Positions 18,796 through 28,909 of a stretch of 54,199 nucleotides of DNA are shown here, in pieces. Origin of the DNA: an uncultured Algibacter sp. Lineage in GTDB: Bacteria; Bacteroidota; Bacteroidia; Flavobacteriales; Flavobacteriaceae. Positions within the stretch are counted from its first letter, which is position 1, and each line of letters opens with the position of its first letter. Under the pieces are notes generated by a model that did no database searches, had not been told where the DNA came from, and worked only from the letters and a program-made list of their open reading frames with translations. The DNA lies in the NCBI RefSeq assembly GCF_905480415.1, contig NZ_CAJQQI010000146.1, positions 1 to 54,199 on the forward strand, in the 5' to 3' direction. A program made the position numbers and the translations under genes.

Positions 18796-18963
18796 TTACT
18801 TAGTAGATACTTTCTCTTCGAATTTTTGCTGATGATATAACTTAGGTCTTTCCTCATTATAATAACAATCTTGAAAAATACCACAAGACGTATTAGATCG
18901 GACCAAAGATTTTGCATTCATGTTTTTTGATAGAGCTGCTATTTCTGGGGTTAAATATTTCAT
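18796..18963 (-). CDS. 55-aa small protein between the AraC regulator and hemH
   Basis: Complete ATG-stop frame below the track cut-off: MKYLTPEIAALSKNMNAKSLVRSNTSCGIFQDCYYNEERPKLYHQQKFEEKVSTK*; co-directional, 31 bp after the AraC gene. Confidence 0.55.
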   Translation of the reverse strand: MKYLTPEIAALSKNMNAKSLVRSNTSCGIFQDCYYNEERPKLYHQQKFEEKVSTK

Positions 18964-18994
18964 GTTATTAAGTTTTATAGAAACATCTTCAAAT

Positions 18995-19894
18995 CTAATT
19001 CAAAGACATCACATATTTTTTAGGTGTTGTGCCGTATTTCTTTTTAAAAGCTGCTATAAAGTGACTAGATGTACTGTAACCTACTTTATGCCCTACTTCG
19101 TTTACATTATCGTTGCCAGCTTCTAATAATTTTCGTGCAACTTCCATTTTATAGTCAAACAAAAAGCTGAAAACCGAATCGCCATAAATTTGTTTAAAGC
19201 CTTCTTTTAATTTTTTAAGGCTCAATCCAATTTCATCAGCTAATTCTTGTAAGCTTGGTGGCTCGGCCATACGAGAAATCATGATATCTTTGGCATTTTT
19301 AATTTTAATGACGTTAGTTTCATCTACTAAAAACGGACATTGCTCAATATTAGCATCTTCACTTCTATTAAAATATAAACTCAACAACTCATAAGCCTTG
19401 CCTTTAAAATATAAAGACTTTATAGATTGATTAAGATTATAATTTATTAATTGATTCAGCACGATAGCCATAGAAGGTGATATAATGCCATCTTTATAAT
19501 ATTTTTTATCCCTATTATCTTCACTCAAAAAAGTAATATAATCTGCTTCTTGCGAAAATAAACCGTGAAAATTTTTAATAGATATAAGTACGGAAACCAT
19601 CCAAGAATGTGGATTTACTTCTAAATTTATTGGAAGATCGCGCTGCGGATTATAAAGTAATAGTGAGTTTTCCTCAAGAATATTTAATCGATATCTCCCT
19701 TCATTAAAAACAAATTGACTAGAGCCTTTAACACAAAAATGAAATTGAATGAAATTACTATCTATTTCTTTATCAAGAGATTGCATTTCGTTCGTTTCAT
19801 TTTTATAAGTCAATACTAAAACACCTTCATCAACTTTTGTTTCGTCAAAAGCACTTCTAGCGACACTTTTATTAGCTTTAAATTCTTGATTCAT
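18995..19894 (-). CDS. AraC-family transcriptional regulator divergent from hemA
   Basis: C-terminal HTH PPSLQELADEIGLSLKKLKEGFKQIYGDSVFSFLFDYKMEVARKLLEAGNDNVNEVGHKVGYSTSSHFIAAFKKKYGTTPKKYV. Confidence 0.95.
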   Translation of the reverse strand: MNQEFKANKSVARSAFDETKVDEGVLVLTYKNETNEMQSLDKEIDSNFIQFHFCVKGSSQFVFNEGRYRLNILEENSLLLYNPQRDLPINLEVNPHSWMVSVLISIKNFHGLFSQEADYITFLSEDNRDKKYYKDGIISPSMAIVLNQLINYNLNQSIKSLYFKGKAYELLSLYFNRSEDANIEQCPFLVDETNVIKIKNAKDIMISRMAEPPSLQELADEIGLSLKKLKEGFKQIYGDSVFSFLFDYKMEVARKLLEAGNDNVNEVGHKVGYSTSSHFIAAFKKKYGTTPKKYVMSLN

Positions 19895-20081
19895 GTTTTT
19901 TATTTAGATTGATTATAAATAAAACGCCTAAAAAAGGCCTAATTCAATGCCAAAATATGACATTTATCATAGAATAATAAAATATAACGTTAAAAAACCA
20001 CAAACGATACTTAAAGTTCTTTGAGCGTTACTTTTTTTTAAGCCATCCGTATATTTTTGCCTCATATTATCAGGTATAGCA

Positions 20082-21344
20082 ATGCAAAAATACAATATTA
20101 GTAGAAGTAGTTCTTTTTATGCCATTGGTTTAAGTTACAAAAAAGCCGATGCAGATATAAGAGGTCTTTTTAGTTTGGATGAAGCTTCCAAACTCGCATT
20201 ACTTTGTCAAGCTAAAGAAAATGATATTGAAAGCTTGGTGGTTACCTCTACCTGCAACCGGACTGAAATTTACGGTTTTGCACAACATCCCTTTCAATTA
20301 ATACAACTTCTTTGTGATAATGCTCGCGGAACGGTTGAAGAATTCCAAGAAGTCGCCTACATCTACAAAAACAAAGAGGCTATTGCACATATGTTTCGTG
20401 TGGGTTCTGGTTTAGACAGTCAGATTCTTGGAGATTTTGAAATTATCAGCCAGTTAAAAATCAGTGCAAAATTATCTAGAAAACACGGATTATTAAACCA
20501 TTTTACTGAGCGTTTAGTAAATGCAGTTATTCAAGCTAGTAAACGTATTAAAACAGAAACTGATATTTCTTCAGGTGCAACTTCTGTTTCTTTTGCTTCC
20601 GTACAATATATATTCAAAAATATTGAAACCGTTTCCGATAAGAATATTTTATTATTCGGGACGGGAAAAATTGGCAGAAACACTTGTGAAAACCTCGTAA
20701 AACACACCCAAAATAAGCAAATAACCTTAATCAACAGAACAAAAACAAAAGCAGAACAAATTGCTGGAAAGTTTAATTTATTGGTTAGAGACTATGCCAA
20801 TTTACAAGAAGAGATTAGTGAATCCGATATTCTAATTGTAGCTACAGGTGCGCAGCGCCCTACTATTGATAAGCATATTATTCAATCAGAAAAACCTTTG
20901 TTGATTTTAGATTTATCAATTCCTAAAAATGTTAACGAAAATGTTCAAGAATTGGAAAATGTATCGCTTGTTCATCTAGACCATTTATCGCAAATTACAG
21001 ATGAAACTTTAGAAGCTCGTAAAGCTCATATTCCTTCAGCAGAAATTATTATAGAAGAAATAAAAGCAGAATTTAATAGTTGGTTAGAAACTAGAAAATT
21101 TGCACCAACCATTAAGGCTTTAAAACATAAATTATCTGATTTTGCTACTGCGGAATTAGATACTCAACGCAAAAAAAATGCTGACTTTAACGAAGCTCAA
21201 GCTGAATTAATTAGCAATAACATCATTCAAAAAATTACTAACCACTTTGCGCATCACTTAAAAGATGATGACGTATCTACTGATGATAGTTTGGAACTCA
21301 TTAAAAAAGTATTTCAGTTAGAACCTTCCACAAAAAATGTCTAA
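20082..21344 (+). CDS. hemA: Glutamyl-tRNA reductase
   Basis: VTSTCNRTEIYGF, GSGLDSQILGDFEIISQLK, NILLFGTGKIGRNTCENL motifs. Confidence 0.96.
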   Translation: MQKYNISRSSSFYAIGLSYKKADADIRGLFSLDEASKLALLCQAKENDIESLVVTSTCNRTEIYGFAQHPFQLIQLLCDNARGTVEEFQEVAYIYKNKEAIAHMFRVGSGLDSQILGDFEIISQLKISAKLSRKHGLLNHFTERLVNAVIQASKRIKTETDISSGATSVSFASVQYIFKNIETVSDKNILLFGTGKIGRNTCENLVKHTQNKQITLINRTKTKAEQIAGKFNLLVRDYANLQEEISESDILIVATGAQRPTIDKHIIQSEKPLLILDLSIPKNVNENVQELENVSLVHLDHLSQITDETLEARKAHIPSAEIIIEEIKAEFNSWLETRKFAPTIKALKHKLSDFATAELDTQRKKNADFNEAQAELISNNIIQKITNHFAHHLKDDDVSTDDSLELIKKVFQLEPSTKNV

Positions 21345-22911
21345 AACCATAAGAATTGGTACGCGAGATAGTGAATTAGCACTATGGCAAGCCAACATTG
21401 TAAAAAAATTACTCGAAGAAGCAGGTCATAAAACTGAACTCGTTCCCGTAAAATCTACGGGCGATCTAGTTTTAGATAAGCCGCTTTATGAATTAGGTAT
21501 TACAGGTATATTTACCCGAACTTTAGATATCGCCATGTTAAATCACGACATCGATATTGCTGTGCATTCTTTAAAAGATGTACCTACAGTTTTGCCAAAT
21601 GGGATTATGCAAGCGGCAGTTTTAAAACGAGGAAATGTAAATGATACGCTTGTTTTTAAAGACAATGAAGAATTCTTAGGCGCTAAAGAAGCTGTTATTG
21701 CAACGGGTAGTTTACGTAGAAGAGCGCAGTGGCTAAATCGCTTTCCAACACATACTATTACTGATTTACGTGGTAATGTAAATTCACGTTTACAAAAACT
21801 TGAAGACAATGATTGGAACGGTGCCATTTTCGCTGCAGCTGGAATTGGCAGAATAGGTGTTAGGCCAGAAGAAGCTATCAATTTAGATTGGATGATTCCT
21901 GCACCAGCTCAAGGTGCTATTATGATTACCGCTTTAGAAGAAGATGAATATGTAAAAGAAGCATGTGCTGAACTAAACCACGAAGAAACCGAAATTTGCA
22001 CGACTATTGAACGTGATTTTTTAAATAAATTAGAAGGTGGCTGTACAGCGCCTATTGGTGCTTTAGCCTATATTAAAGATGAGGAAATAAACTTTAAAGG
22101 TGTTTTATTAAGTGCTGATGGCACTAAAAGAATTGATGTTACACGAGTTAAAAAGCTAGGTGAACATAACGATATGGCGCAGTATTGTGCTGATTTTGTT
22201 ATTGAACGTGGTGGCAAACGTTTAATGGACAAGATTAAACATTCTGATAAAAAAACGAATGTGTTTTCTACAAAATCGTTTACCGAAGATCAACGCTTAT
22301 TATTTCATGAAAAGGTCGTTGCAGAAAGCTTAGATTTTATAAAAATAAGTTTGAATCGTATTCACCCTCGTTTCTTAAAAAATGAAATTCAAAATGTAGT
22401 GATTACTAGTAAAAATACTGTTGAATCACTGACTACAAACTATTCTGCAATAGAATTGCAGTTTAAAAATATTTATTGTGTTGGGCGCAGAACCAAACGT
22501 CTTGTAGAAAACAAAATAGGCAAAGTCAAGCACACTGAAAAAAATGCTCAAAAATTGGCTGAATATTTAGTGGATTTCATAGAAGGTACTGAAGTTACTT
22601 ATTTTTGTAGCGATATTAGGTTAGATGCTTTACCAACTATTTTAACTGAAAATAACATAACTGTAAATGAAGTTGAAGCCTACCAAACCAAAGATGATGG
22701 CCATGAAGTAGATGATTCTGTTGAAAGCGTCATGTTTTACAGTCCATCAACTGTAGAGAGTTTTGTACGCAGTAATAAAAAAGAAATAACTGCCTTTTGT
22801 ATTGGCGAAACAACTGCAAAAGAAGCTAGCAAGCATTTTAAAGATGTTAAAACCGCAAAAGTACCAACAGTAGAAAGTGTCATTGAATTAGTGAATGAAT
22901 ATTATATATAG
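21337..22911 (+). CDS. hemC-hemD: Fused porphobilinogen deaminase / uroporphyrinogen-III synthase
   Basis: N-terminal IRIGTRDSELALWQANIVKKLLEEAG...LEGGCTAPIGALA (HemC); C-terminal ~215 aa HemD-like (IYCVGRRTKRLVE...VMFYSPSTVESFVRSN..ITAFCIGETTAKEA). Confidence 0.94.
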   Translation: MSKTIRIGTRDSELALWQANIVKKLLEEAGHKTELVPVKSTGDLVLDKPLYELGITGIFTRTLDIAMLNHDIDIAVHSLKDVPTVLPNGIMQAAVLKRGNVNDTLVFKDNEEFLGAKEAVIATGSLRRRAQWLNRFPTHTITDLRGNVNSRLQKLEDNDWNGAIFAAAGIGRIGVRPEEAINLDWMIPAPAQGAIMITALEEDEYVKEACAELNHEETEICTTIERDFLNKLEGGCTAPIGALAYIKDEEINFKGVLLSADGTKRIDVTRVKKLGEHNDMAQYCADFVIERGGKRLMDKIKHSDKKTNVFSTKSFTEDQRLLFHEKVVAESLDFIKISLNRIHPRFLKNEIQNVVITSKNTVESLTTNYSAIELQFKNIYCVGRRTKRLVENKIGKVKHTEKNAQKLAEYLVDFIEGTEVTYFCSDIRLDALPTILTENNITVNEVEAYQTKDDGHEVDDSVESVMFYSPSTVESFVRSNKKEITAFCIGETTAKEASKHFKDVKTAKVPTVESVIELVNEYYI

Positions 22912-22959
22912 CTGATAACCCTGAATTAAAAGCTAAGGACTAACAGCCAACAAACAGAT

Positions 22960-23985
22960 ATGATTAAAAACGACTTATTTTTAAGAGCATTAAAAGGAGA
23001 AACTGTAAACCGCCCACCCGTTTGGATGATGCGTCAAGCAGGTCGATATTTGCCGGAATTTATGGCTATCAAAGAAAAGTATGATTTCTTTACACGTTGC
23101 CAAACACCAGAATTAGCCAGTGAAATTACAGTACAACCTATCCGAAGATACGGTATGGATGCTGCTATTTTATTCAGTGATATTTTGGTTATTCCTCAAG
23201 CCATGAATATTGAGGTACAAATGAAACCAAATTTTGGTCCGTATTTACCAAACCCTATTCGTTCTCAAAAAGACGTTGATAATGTAATTGTCCCAGACGT
23301 AAAAGAAGCTTTAAATTACGTTTACGAAGCAATAAAAGCAACTAAGGAAAAGCTAAATAATGAAATCCCGTTAATAGGTTTCGCAGGCTCCCCTTGGACT
23401 ATTTTATGTTACTGCGTACAAGGACAAGGCAGCAAAAATTTCGATAAAGCCAAAGAATTTTGTTTTACAAATCCTATTGCAGCACACCAACTATTACAAA
23501 AAATCACAGATACAACCATTGCCTATTTAAAGGAAAAGGTAAAGGCAGGATGTAACGCGGTTCAGGTATTTGATTCTTGGGGAGGCATGCTCTCACCAGT
23601 CGATTATCAAGAATTCTCGTGGCAATATATTCAACAAATTATAGACGCCTTAAAAGATGATGCACCAGTAATTGCGTTTGGTAAAGGCTGTTGGTTTGCA
23701 CTTGGCGACATGGCAAAATCTGGAGCTTCTGCTCTTGGTGTAGATTGGACATGCTCTGCTAGAAATGCGCGCTATTTGTCTGGTGGAAATATTACTCTAC
23801 AAGGTAATTTCGACCCAACTCGTCTGTTTTCTCCACCTGCAAAAATCAAGAAAATGGTACACCAAATGATAAACGAATTTGGAAAAGACAAATACATCGT
23901 AAACCTCGGCCATGGTATTTTACCAAACATACCACTAGACCATGCTAAAGCTTTTATAGATGCCGTTAAGGAATACGGAAATTAA
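22960..23985 (+). CDS. hemE: Uroporphyrinogen decarboxylase
   Basis: [17 protein letters not shown]...[16 protein letters not shown]...[12 protein letters not shown]...[12 protein letters not shown]. Confidence 0.97.
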   Translation: MIKNDLFLRALKGETVNRPPVWMMRQAGRYLPEFMAIKEKYDFFTRCQTPELASEITVQPIRRYGMDAAILFSDILVIPQAMNIEVQMKPNFGPYLPNPIRSQKDVDNVIVPDVKEALNYVYEAIKATKEKLNNEIPLIGFAGSPWTILCYCVQGQGSKNFDKAKEFCFTNPIAAHQLLQKITDTTIAYLKEKVKAGCNAVQVFDSWGGMLSPVDYQEFSWQYIQQIIDALKDDAPVIAFGKGCWFALGDMAKSGASALGVDWTCSARNARYLSGGNITLQGNFDPTRLFSPPAKIKKMVHQMINEFGKDKYIVNLGHGILPNIPLDHAKAFIDAVKEYGN

Positions 23986-23995
23986 AATATTGCGA

Positions 23996-24131
23996 GCGTT
24001 ACCTACTTTTTTATGTAACCTTTGGTTTTAAAAACCTAATTATCGTTGTAAAAAAGCAGGTCGGGCTTTCGGCAGTCGCTTCCCGATAAAAAAATCAGGA
24101 GAGCTTCAACAAATGCCTCAATCCCTAACGC
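23996..24131 (+). repeat. GCGTTACC...CCCTAACGC intergenic repeat, copy B
   Basis: GCGTTACC ... GGTCGGGCTTTCGGCAGTCGCTTCCCG ... TCAATCCCTAACGC. Confidence 0.75.
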
Positions 24132-24143
24132 AAAAGTAACGTC

Positions 24144-24902
24144 ATGATTAAAAACATCATTTCAGGAATTAAAGCATACTTCGGTGCTTTCAGTTTAATT
24201 TCAAAATTAAAACTCTGGAAGTATTTTGCTATACCCATGATAATTAGTTTGGTAACAGCAATTGCCGTATTTGGTTCAGCTTACGGATTATCAGATAACA
24301 TTGGTGCTTTCATTTCAAAAATCTGGATTTGGGATTGGGGACATGACACATTTACTTCCATTAGCAATTTTATTGGTGGATTAATAGTAGTAGTTATCGG
24401 GCTTATACTTTTCAAACATATCATAATGGCATTATCAGCTCCATTTATGAGTCCTGTTTCAGAAAAAATTGAAACTCATTTTACAGGTAATCCTTCGCAT
24501 TCACATAGAGATACCACCTTTATGCAACAACTTTTGCGAGGTATCCGTATTAATGGGAGAAACTTAATTATGGAATTGCTTATAACCATTCCTATTCTAC
24601 TACTTAAGTTTATTCCAATAGTCAATATTTTTTCAACTCTTTTGTTATTCATGGTACAGGCCTATTATGCAGGTTTTGGTAATATGGATTATACTTTAGA
24701 ACGCCATTTTCAATACAAAGACAGCTTGCAATTTGTTCGTAAACATCGTGGTTTAGCTATAGGTAACGGCATTGTTTTTATTCTCTTTTTATTAATTCCA
24801 ATAATTGGAGTAATTTTAGTGCTTCCGTTATCAGTTACTGCAGCTTCAACCAGAACGGTAGAAACACTTCAACTTAAAAACACACCAACAAATGCAGCTT
24901 AA
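24144..24902 (+). CDS. EI24-domain (CysZ-like) multi-TM membrane protein
   Basis: ISGIKAYFGAFSLISKLKLWKYFAIPMIISL..., several TMs, YYAGFGNMDYTLERHFQYKDSLQFVRKHRGLAIGNGIVFILF. Confidence 0.82.
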   Translation: MIKNIISGIKAYFGAFSLISKLKLWKYFAIPMIISLVTAIAVFGSAYGLSDNIGAFISKIWIWDWGHDTFTSISNFIGGLIVVVIGLILFKHIIMALSAPFMSPVSEKIETHFTGNPSHSHRDTTFMQQLLRGIRINGRNLIMELLITIPILLLKFIPIVNIFSTLLLFMVQAYYAGFGNMDYTLERHFQYKDSLQFVRKHRGLAIGNGIVFILFLLIPIIGVILVLPLSVTAASTRTVETLQLKNTPTNAA

Positions 24903-25437
24903 TTTTGGTTCATATCATATCATCCCTATACATGAAAATGATGGATGGACTATCTGTAACTTTGCGGTTGCTAATGAAGATCGGTTAAAACACTATTTTC
25001 CTGGAACCTTAAAACAGAATTTAACACCTGATTTATCACATATTTTTGTCGAAAAAAAGGTCAAACAATTTGAGACTAAAGAAGAGTTTTTATTCTCTTT
25101 AAGAGAAAACGAATCCAATAAATTGATAGGTTTAGTTTACATCAAAGCAGTCGATTGGAAAACAAAACAGGGCGAATTCGCATATTGTATAGATTATAGT
25201 GTTGAAGGCAAAGGTGTAATGACAGAAGCTGTAAAACAATTATCAGACTATGCTTTTGAAACATTGAGTTTAGAAACGCTGCAAATCATTTCACATAAAA
25301 GTAATATTGGCAGTATTAAAGTTGCTAAAAACAATAATTTCTTCTGGATTAAAACACTTAAAAACGAGTTTACACCCCTAGAAGGAAAGCCATCAAACAT
25401 GGAATTATACGAACTATATAAAAAAATAGAATCTTAA
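24892..25437 (+). CDS. GNAT family N-acetyltransferase (RimJ/RimL-like)
   Basis: LIGLVYIKAVDWKTKQGEFAYCIDYSVEGKGVMTEAVKQLSDYAFETLSLETLQIISHKSNIGSIKVAKNNNF. Confidence 0.9.
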   Translation: MQLNFGSYHIIPIHENDGWTICNFAVANEDRLKHYFPGTLKQNLTPDLSHIFVEKKVKQFETKEEFLFSLRENESNKLIGLVYIKAVDWKTKQGEFAYCIDYSVEGKGVMTEAVKQLSDYAFETLSLETLQIISHKSNIGSIKVAKNNNFFWIKTLKNEFTPLEGKPSNMELYELYKKIES

Positions 25438-25440
25438 AAT

Positions 25441-25788
25441 ATGCCTCATTTTGTAATTGATTGTTCAGAAAATATTTTAACACTTCAGGAGCCTGAAAAA
25501 CTCATACATAATGTACATCGTTCTGCTTGTAATTCAGAATTATTTGATGAAACTGATATTAAAGTGCGCTTAAACCCTTTTAAAGACAACTATTTAGTAG
25601 GCGGCAGAAAACAGGATTTTATTCATGTTTTTGCCAATATAATGGAAGGTAGAACTACAGAACAAAAGGCTAATATTTCAAAACAAATTGTTAGACAATT
25701 AAAAACTTTGTTTCCAACTGTTTCTTTCATCGCTGTAAATATTAGAGATTTTGAGAAAGCTACATATTGTAATAAAACAATGGTATAA
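25441..25788 (+). CDS. 5-carboxymethyl-2-hydroxymuconate isomerase (CHMI)-fold protein
   Basis: MPHFVIDCSENIL N-terminal Pro start, FIHVFANIMEGRTTEQKANISKQIVRQLKTLFP tautomerase/CHMI-like pattern. Confidence 0.82.
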   Translation: MPHFVIDCSENILTLQEPEKLIHNVHRSACNSELFDETDIKVRLNPFKDNYLVGGRKQDFIHVFANIMEGRTTEQKANISKQIVRQLKTLFPTVSFIAVNIRDFEKATYCNKTMV

Positions 25789-25793
25789 AAAAT

Positions 25794-26702
25794 ATGAAAA
25801 ACAAATTTTACCAATATATACAGGATTTACAAGACCGTATTACCTTAAAGCTCGAGGGCATTGACGGGAAAGTCAAATTTCAAGAAGATGTTTGGAAACG
25901 ACCTGAAGGCGGTGGCGGACGAACGCGTGTTATTGAAAATGGTAATGTTTTTGAAAAAGGAGGAGTAAATATCTCAGGCGTTCATGGTAAATTACCAAAA
26001 TCTATGCAAGCCTATTTTAAAGTAGGTGATGTTGATTTTTTTGCTTGTGGATTAAGTTTGGTATTACACCCTAAAAGCCCAATGATTCCAACAGTCCATG
26101 CCAATTGGCGCTATTTTGAAATGTACGATAAAGACGGAAGCATCATTGATAGTTGGTTTGGTGGCGGACAAGACTTAACGCCTTATTACCTATTTGAAGA
26201 AGATGCCCAACACTTTCATCAAACTTGCAAAATAGCCTGTGACGAACACAATCTTGAGTTTTATTCAACTTACAAAAAACGTTGTGATGAGTATTTTTAT
26301 AATGCACACAGAAACGAAGGTAGAGGCATTGGTGGTTTATTTTTCGATTATTGCAAAGCATCAGAAACCATGACTATGGAAAAATGGTATAACTTTGTAA
26401 CAGAAGTTGGAGATAGTTTCTTAGATGCTTATACCCCAATAGTTGAAAAGCGAAAAAATTTATTCTATACAGATGAACAACGTAATTGGCAGGAAATACG
26501 ACGTGGACGTTATGTAGAATTTAATTTAGTGCATGATAAAGGCACCCTATTTGGGCTTAAAACCAACGGACGGATAGAAAGTATTTTAATGAGTTTACCA
26601 CCGCATGTGCAATGGGTTTACGATCATCATCCTGAAGCCGGAAGTGATGAAGAAAAACTATTAGAAGTGTTAAAAAATCCAGTAGATTGGATAAGCAAAT
26701 AA
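25794..26702 (+). CDS. hemF: Oxygen-dependent coproporphyrinogen-III oxidase
   Basis: PEGGGGRTRVIENGNVFEKGGVNISGVHG...PTVHANWRYFEM...WFGGGQDLTPYYLFEEDAQHFH. Confidence 0.97.
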   Translation: MKNKFYQYIQDLQDRITLKLEGIDGKVKFQEDVWKRPEGGGGRTRVIENGNVFEKGGVNISGVHGKLPKSMQAYFKVGDVDFFACGLSLVLHPKSPMIPTVHANWRYFEMYDKDGSIIDSWFGGGQDLTPYYLFEEDAQHFHQTCKIACDEHNLEFYSTYKKRCDEYFYNAHRNEGRGIGGLFFDYCKASETMTMEKWYNFVTEVGDSFLDAYTPIVEKRKNLFYTDEQRNWQEIRRGRYVEFNLVHDKGTLFGLKTNGRIESILMSLPPHVQWVYDHHPEAGSDEEKLLEVLKNPVDWISK

Positions 26703-26728
26703 ACGTATTAACAAATAACCATTTTACT

Positions 26729-27718
26729 ATGTTTCCATTACGAAGAAATAGAAGATTAAGAACCAACGAAGCCATTCGTTCTTTAGTTCGAGAAACCATA
26801 ATTACTCCAACCGACTTTTTAGTGCCACTTTTCGTAGTTGAGGGCAAAGGTATTAAAGATGAAATTCCGTCCATGCCAAACTATTTTCGTTACAGTTTAG
26901 ATTTGTTAGAAGGTGAAGTAAAAGAGCTTTGGCAACTGGGATTAAAATCGGTATTACTTTTTGTGAAAGTGCCAGATAACTTAAAAGACAATAAGGGTGC
27001 TGAAGCATTAAACCCGAACGGATTGATGCAACGTGCCATTAAAACAGTTAAAAATGTGTGTCCAGATATGTTGGTTATGACAGATGTTGCCCTTGATCCA
27101 TATTCGGCTTATGGACATGATGGCATTATTGAAAACGGACAAATCATAAATGATGAAACAGCCGATGTACTGGCAGAAATGAGTATTTCTCATGCTCAAG
27201 CTGGCGCTGATTTTGTAGCACCAAGTGATATGATGGATGGACGTATTTTAACCATTCGCGAAGCTTTAGAAGATGAAGGTTTTACAAATACTGGAATTAT
27301 GAGTTATTCGGCTAAATACGCTTCTGCGTTTTACGGGCCTTTTAGAGATGCTTTAGATTCTGCTCCTGTGAATTTAGTAGATATTCCAAAAGATAAAAAA
27401 TCTTATCAAATGGATTATGCTAACCGTTTTGAAGCCATTCGCGAAACCGAAATGGATATTGACGAAGGCGCAGATATAGTGATGGTAAAACCTGGTTTGT
27501 GCTATTTAGATATTGTTCGAGAAATTAAAAACGAAGTGGATGTGCCTTTGGCCGTTTATCAAGTGTCCGGAGAATACGCCATGTTAAAAGCTGCAGCCGA
27601 AAAAGGGTGGTTAGACCATGATGCTGTTATGATGGAACAGATTACCGCCATTAAACGTGCAGGTGCTGATATTATAGCTTCCTATTTCGCAAAGGATGTT
27701 GTTAAATTACTTTCGTAA
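26729..27718 (+). CDS. hemB: Delta-aminolevulinic acid dehydratase (porphobilinogen synthase)
   Basis: RRNRRLRTNEAIRSLVRET...VMTDVALDPYSAYGHDGI...APSDMMDGRI...YSAKYASAFYGPFRDA...VKPGLCYLDIVRE. Confidence 0.97.
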   Translation: MFPLRRNRRLRTNEAIRSLVRETIITPTDFLVPLFVVEGKGIKDEIPSMPNYFRYSLDLLEGEVKELWQLGLKSVLLFVKVPDNLKDNKGAEALNPNGLMQRAIKTVKNVCPDMLVMTDVALDPYSAYGHDGIIENGQIINDETADVLAEMSISHAQAGADFVAPSDMMDGRILTIREALEDEGFTNTGIMSYSAKYASAFYGPFRDALDSAPVNLVDIPKDKKSYQMDYANRFEAIRETEMDIDEGADIVMVKPGLCYLDIVREIKNEVDVPLAVYQVSGEYAMLKAAAEKGWLDHDAVMMEQITAIKRAGADIIASYFAKDVVKLLS

Positions 27719-27738
27719 ATTAGCCTAAAACTTATTTA

Positions 27739-28824
27739 ATGAGTACATTAATTTTTTGGGCAACTATTTCAATTTTCTTTTCCTTTTTATGTTCTATTCT
27801 CGAAGCTGTATTATTGAGCATTACACCAACGTTTATAAACGTTAAAAAACAAGAAGGTAAAGACTATGCGTTAACTTTAGAAAGTCTAAAAAAAGATGTA
27901 GACAAGCCCCTCATAGCAATACTTACACTTAATACCATTGCCCATACTTTAGGCGCTATGATGGTAGGTATTGAAGCCGAGAAATTACCTTTTAAAATTG
28001 AACTTTGGGGTATAAATACGGTTGGTGTTGTTTCCGCTATTATGACTTTTTTAATTTTAGTAGCTTCAGAAATTATACCTAAAACTATTGGTGCGACATA
28101 CTGGAAAAAATTGGCTAATTTCACTTCAAAAGCATTAACTGTTTTAATATTTCCATTAAAATGGACAGGTATTTTATGGCTCCTTCAACTTACAACAAAA
28201 CTTATTGGTGGGAAAGGTCACGGTAGTATTTTAAGTCGTGAAGGGTTTTTAGTTATGGCAGATATGGCTCATGAAGAAGGTGTTTTTCAAGAAAACGAAA
28301 GTAAGATTATTAAAAACTTACTCACTTTTAAAGATGTTTTTGCTAAAGATGTAATGACACCACGAACGGTAATGCTAACGGAGGACCAAAACACTACGGT
28401 TAAAGATTTTTTTAAAAGAAATTTAAATCTACGGTTTTCAAGAATTCCGATTTATTCAGACAATTCAGACGACATAAAAGGGCTTGTTTTAAAGGATGAG
28501 ATTTTTAAAGAAATGGCTCTTGGTCATGGTGATAAAAAGTTATCTGAATTAAAACGAAACATCATTATAATAGATAGAAATTTACCTATTCCTAAATTAT
28601 TTGAAAAATTAATTGAAAGTAGAAATCATATGGCATTAGTCGTTGATGAGTATGGATCCGTTAGCGGTTTGGTAACTATGGAAGATGTTATAGAAACCCT
28701 ATTAGGGTTAGAAATTATGGACGAAAGTGACAACGTTTCAGATTTACAGCATTTAGCTAGAAAAAGCTGGAAAGAACGCGCTAAAAACCTAGGGATTTTT
28801 GATGATGACACCACTTCAGAATAA
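27739..28824 (+). CDS. CNNM/CorC-type hemolysin-family protein with CBS domains
   Basis: N-terminal DUF21 TMs (LEAVLLSITPTFINVKKQEGKD), VMTPRTVMLTEDQNTTVKDFF and HMALVVDEYGSVSGLVTMEDVIETLLG. Confidence 0.92.
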   Translation: MSTLIFWATISIFFSFLCSILEAVLLSITPTFINVKKQEGKDYALTLESLKKDVDKPLIAILTLNTIAHTLGAMMVGIEAEKLPFKIELWGINTVGVVSAIMTFLILVASEIIPKTIGATYWKKLANFTSKALTVLIFPLKWTGILWLLQLTTKLIGGKGHGSILSREGFLVMADMAHEEGVFQENESKIIKNLLTFKDVFAKDVMTPRTVMLTEDQNTTVKDFFKRNLNLRFSRIPIYSDNSDDIKGLVLKDEIFKEMALGHGDKKLSELKRNIIIIDRNLPIPKLFEKLIESRNHMALVVDEYGSVSGLVTMEDVIETLLGLEIMDESDNVSDLQHLARKSWKERAKNLGIFDDDTTSE

Positions 28825-28909
28825 TGAAATATTCTTGCTTAAAACATGATCCAAAAATTATATTTAAAATGAACCTTCCATCTGACAATTTTAAAATAAA
28901 AATAATCAG

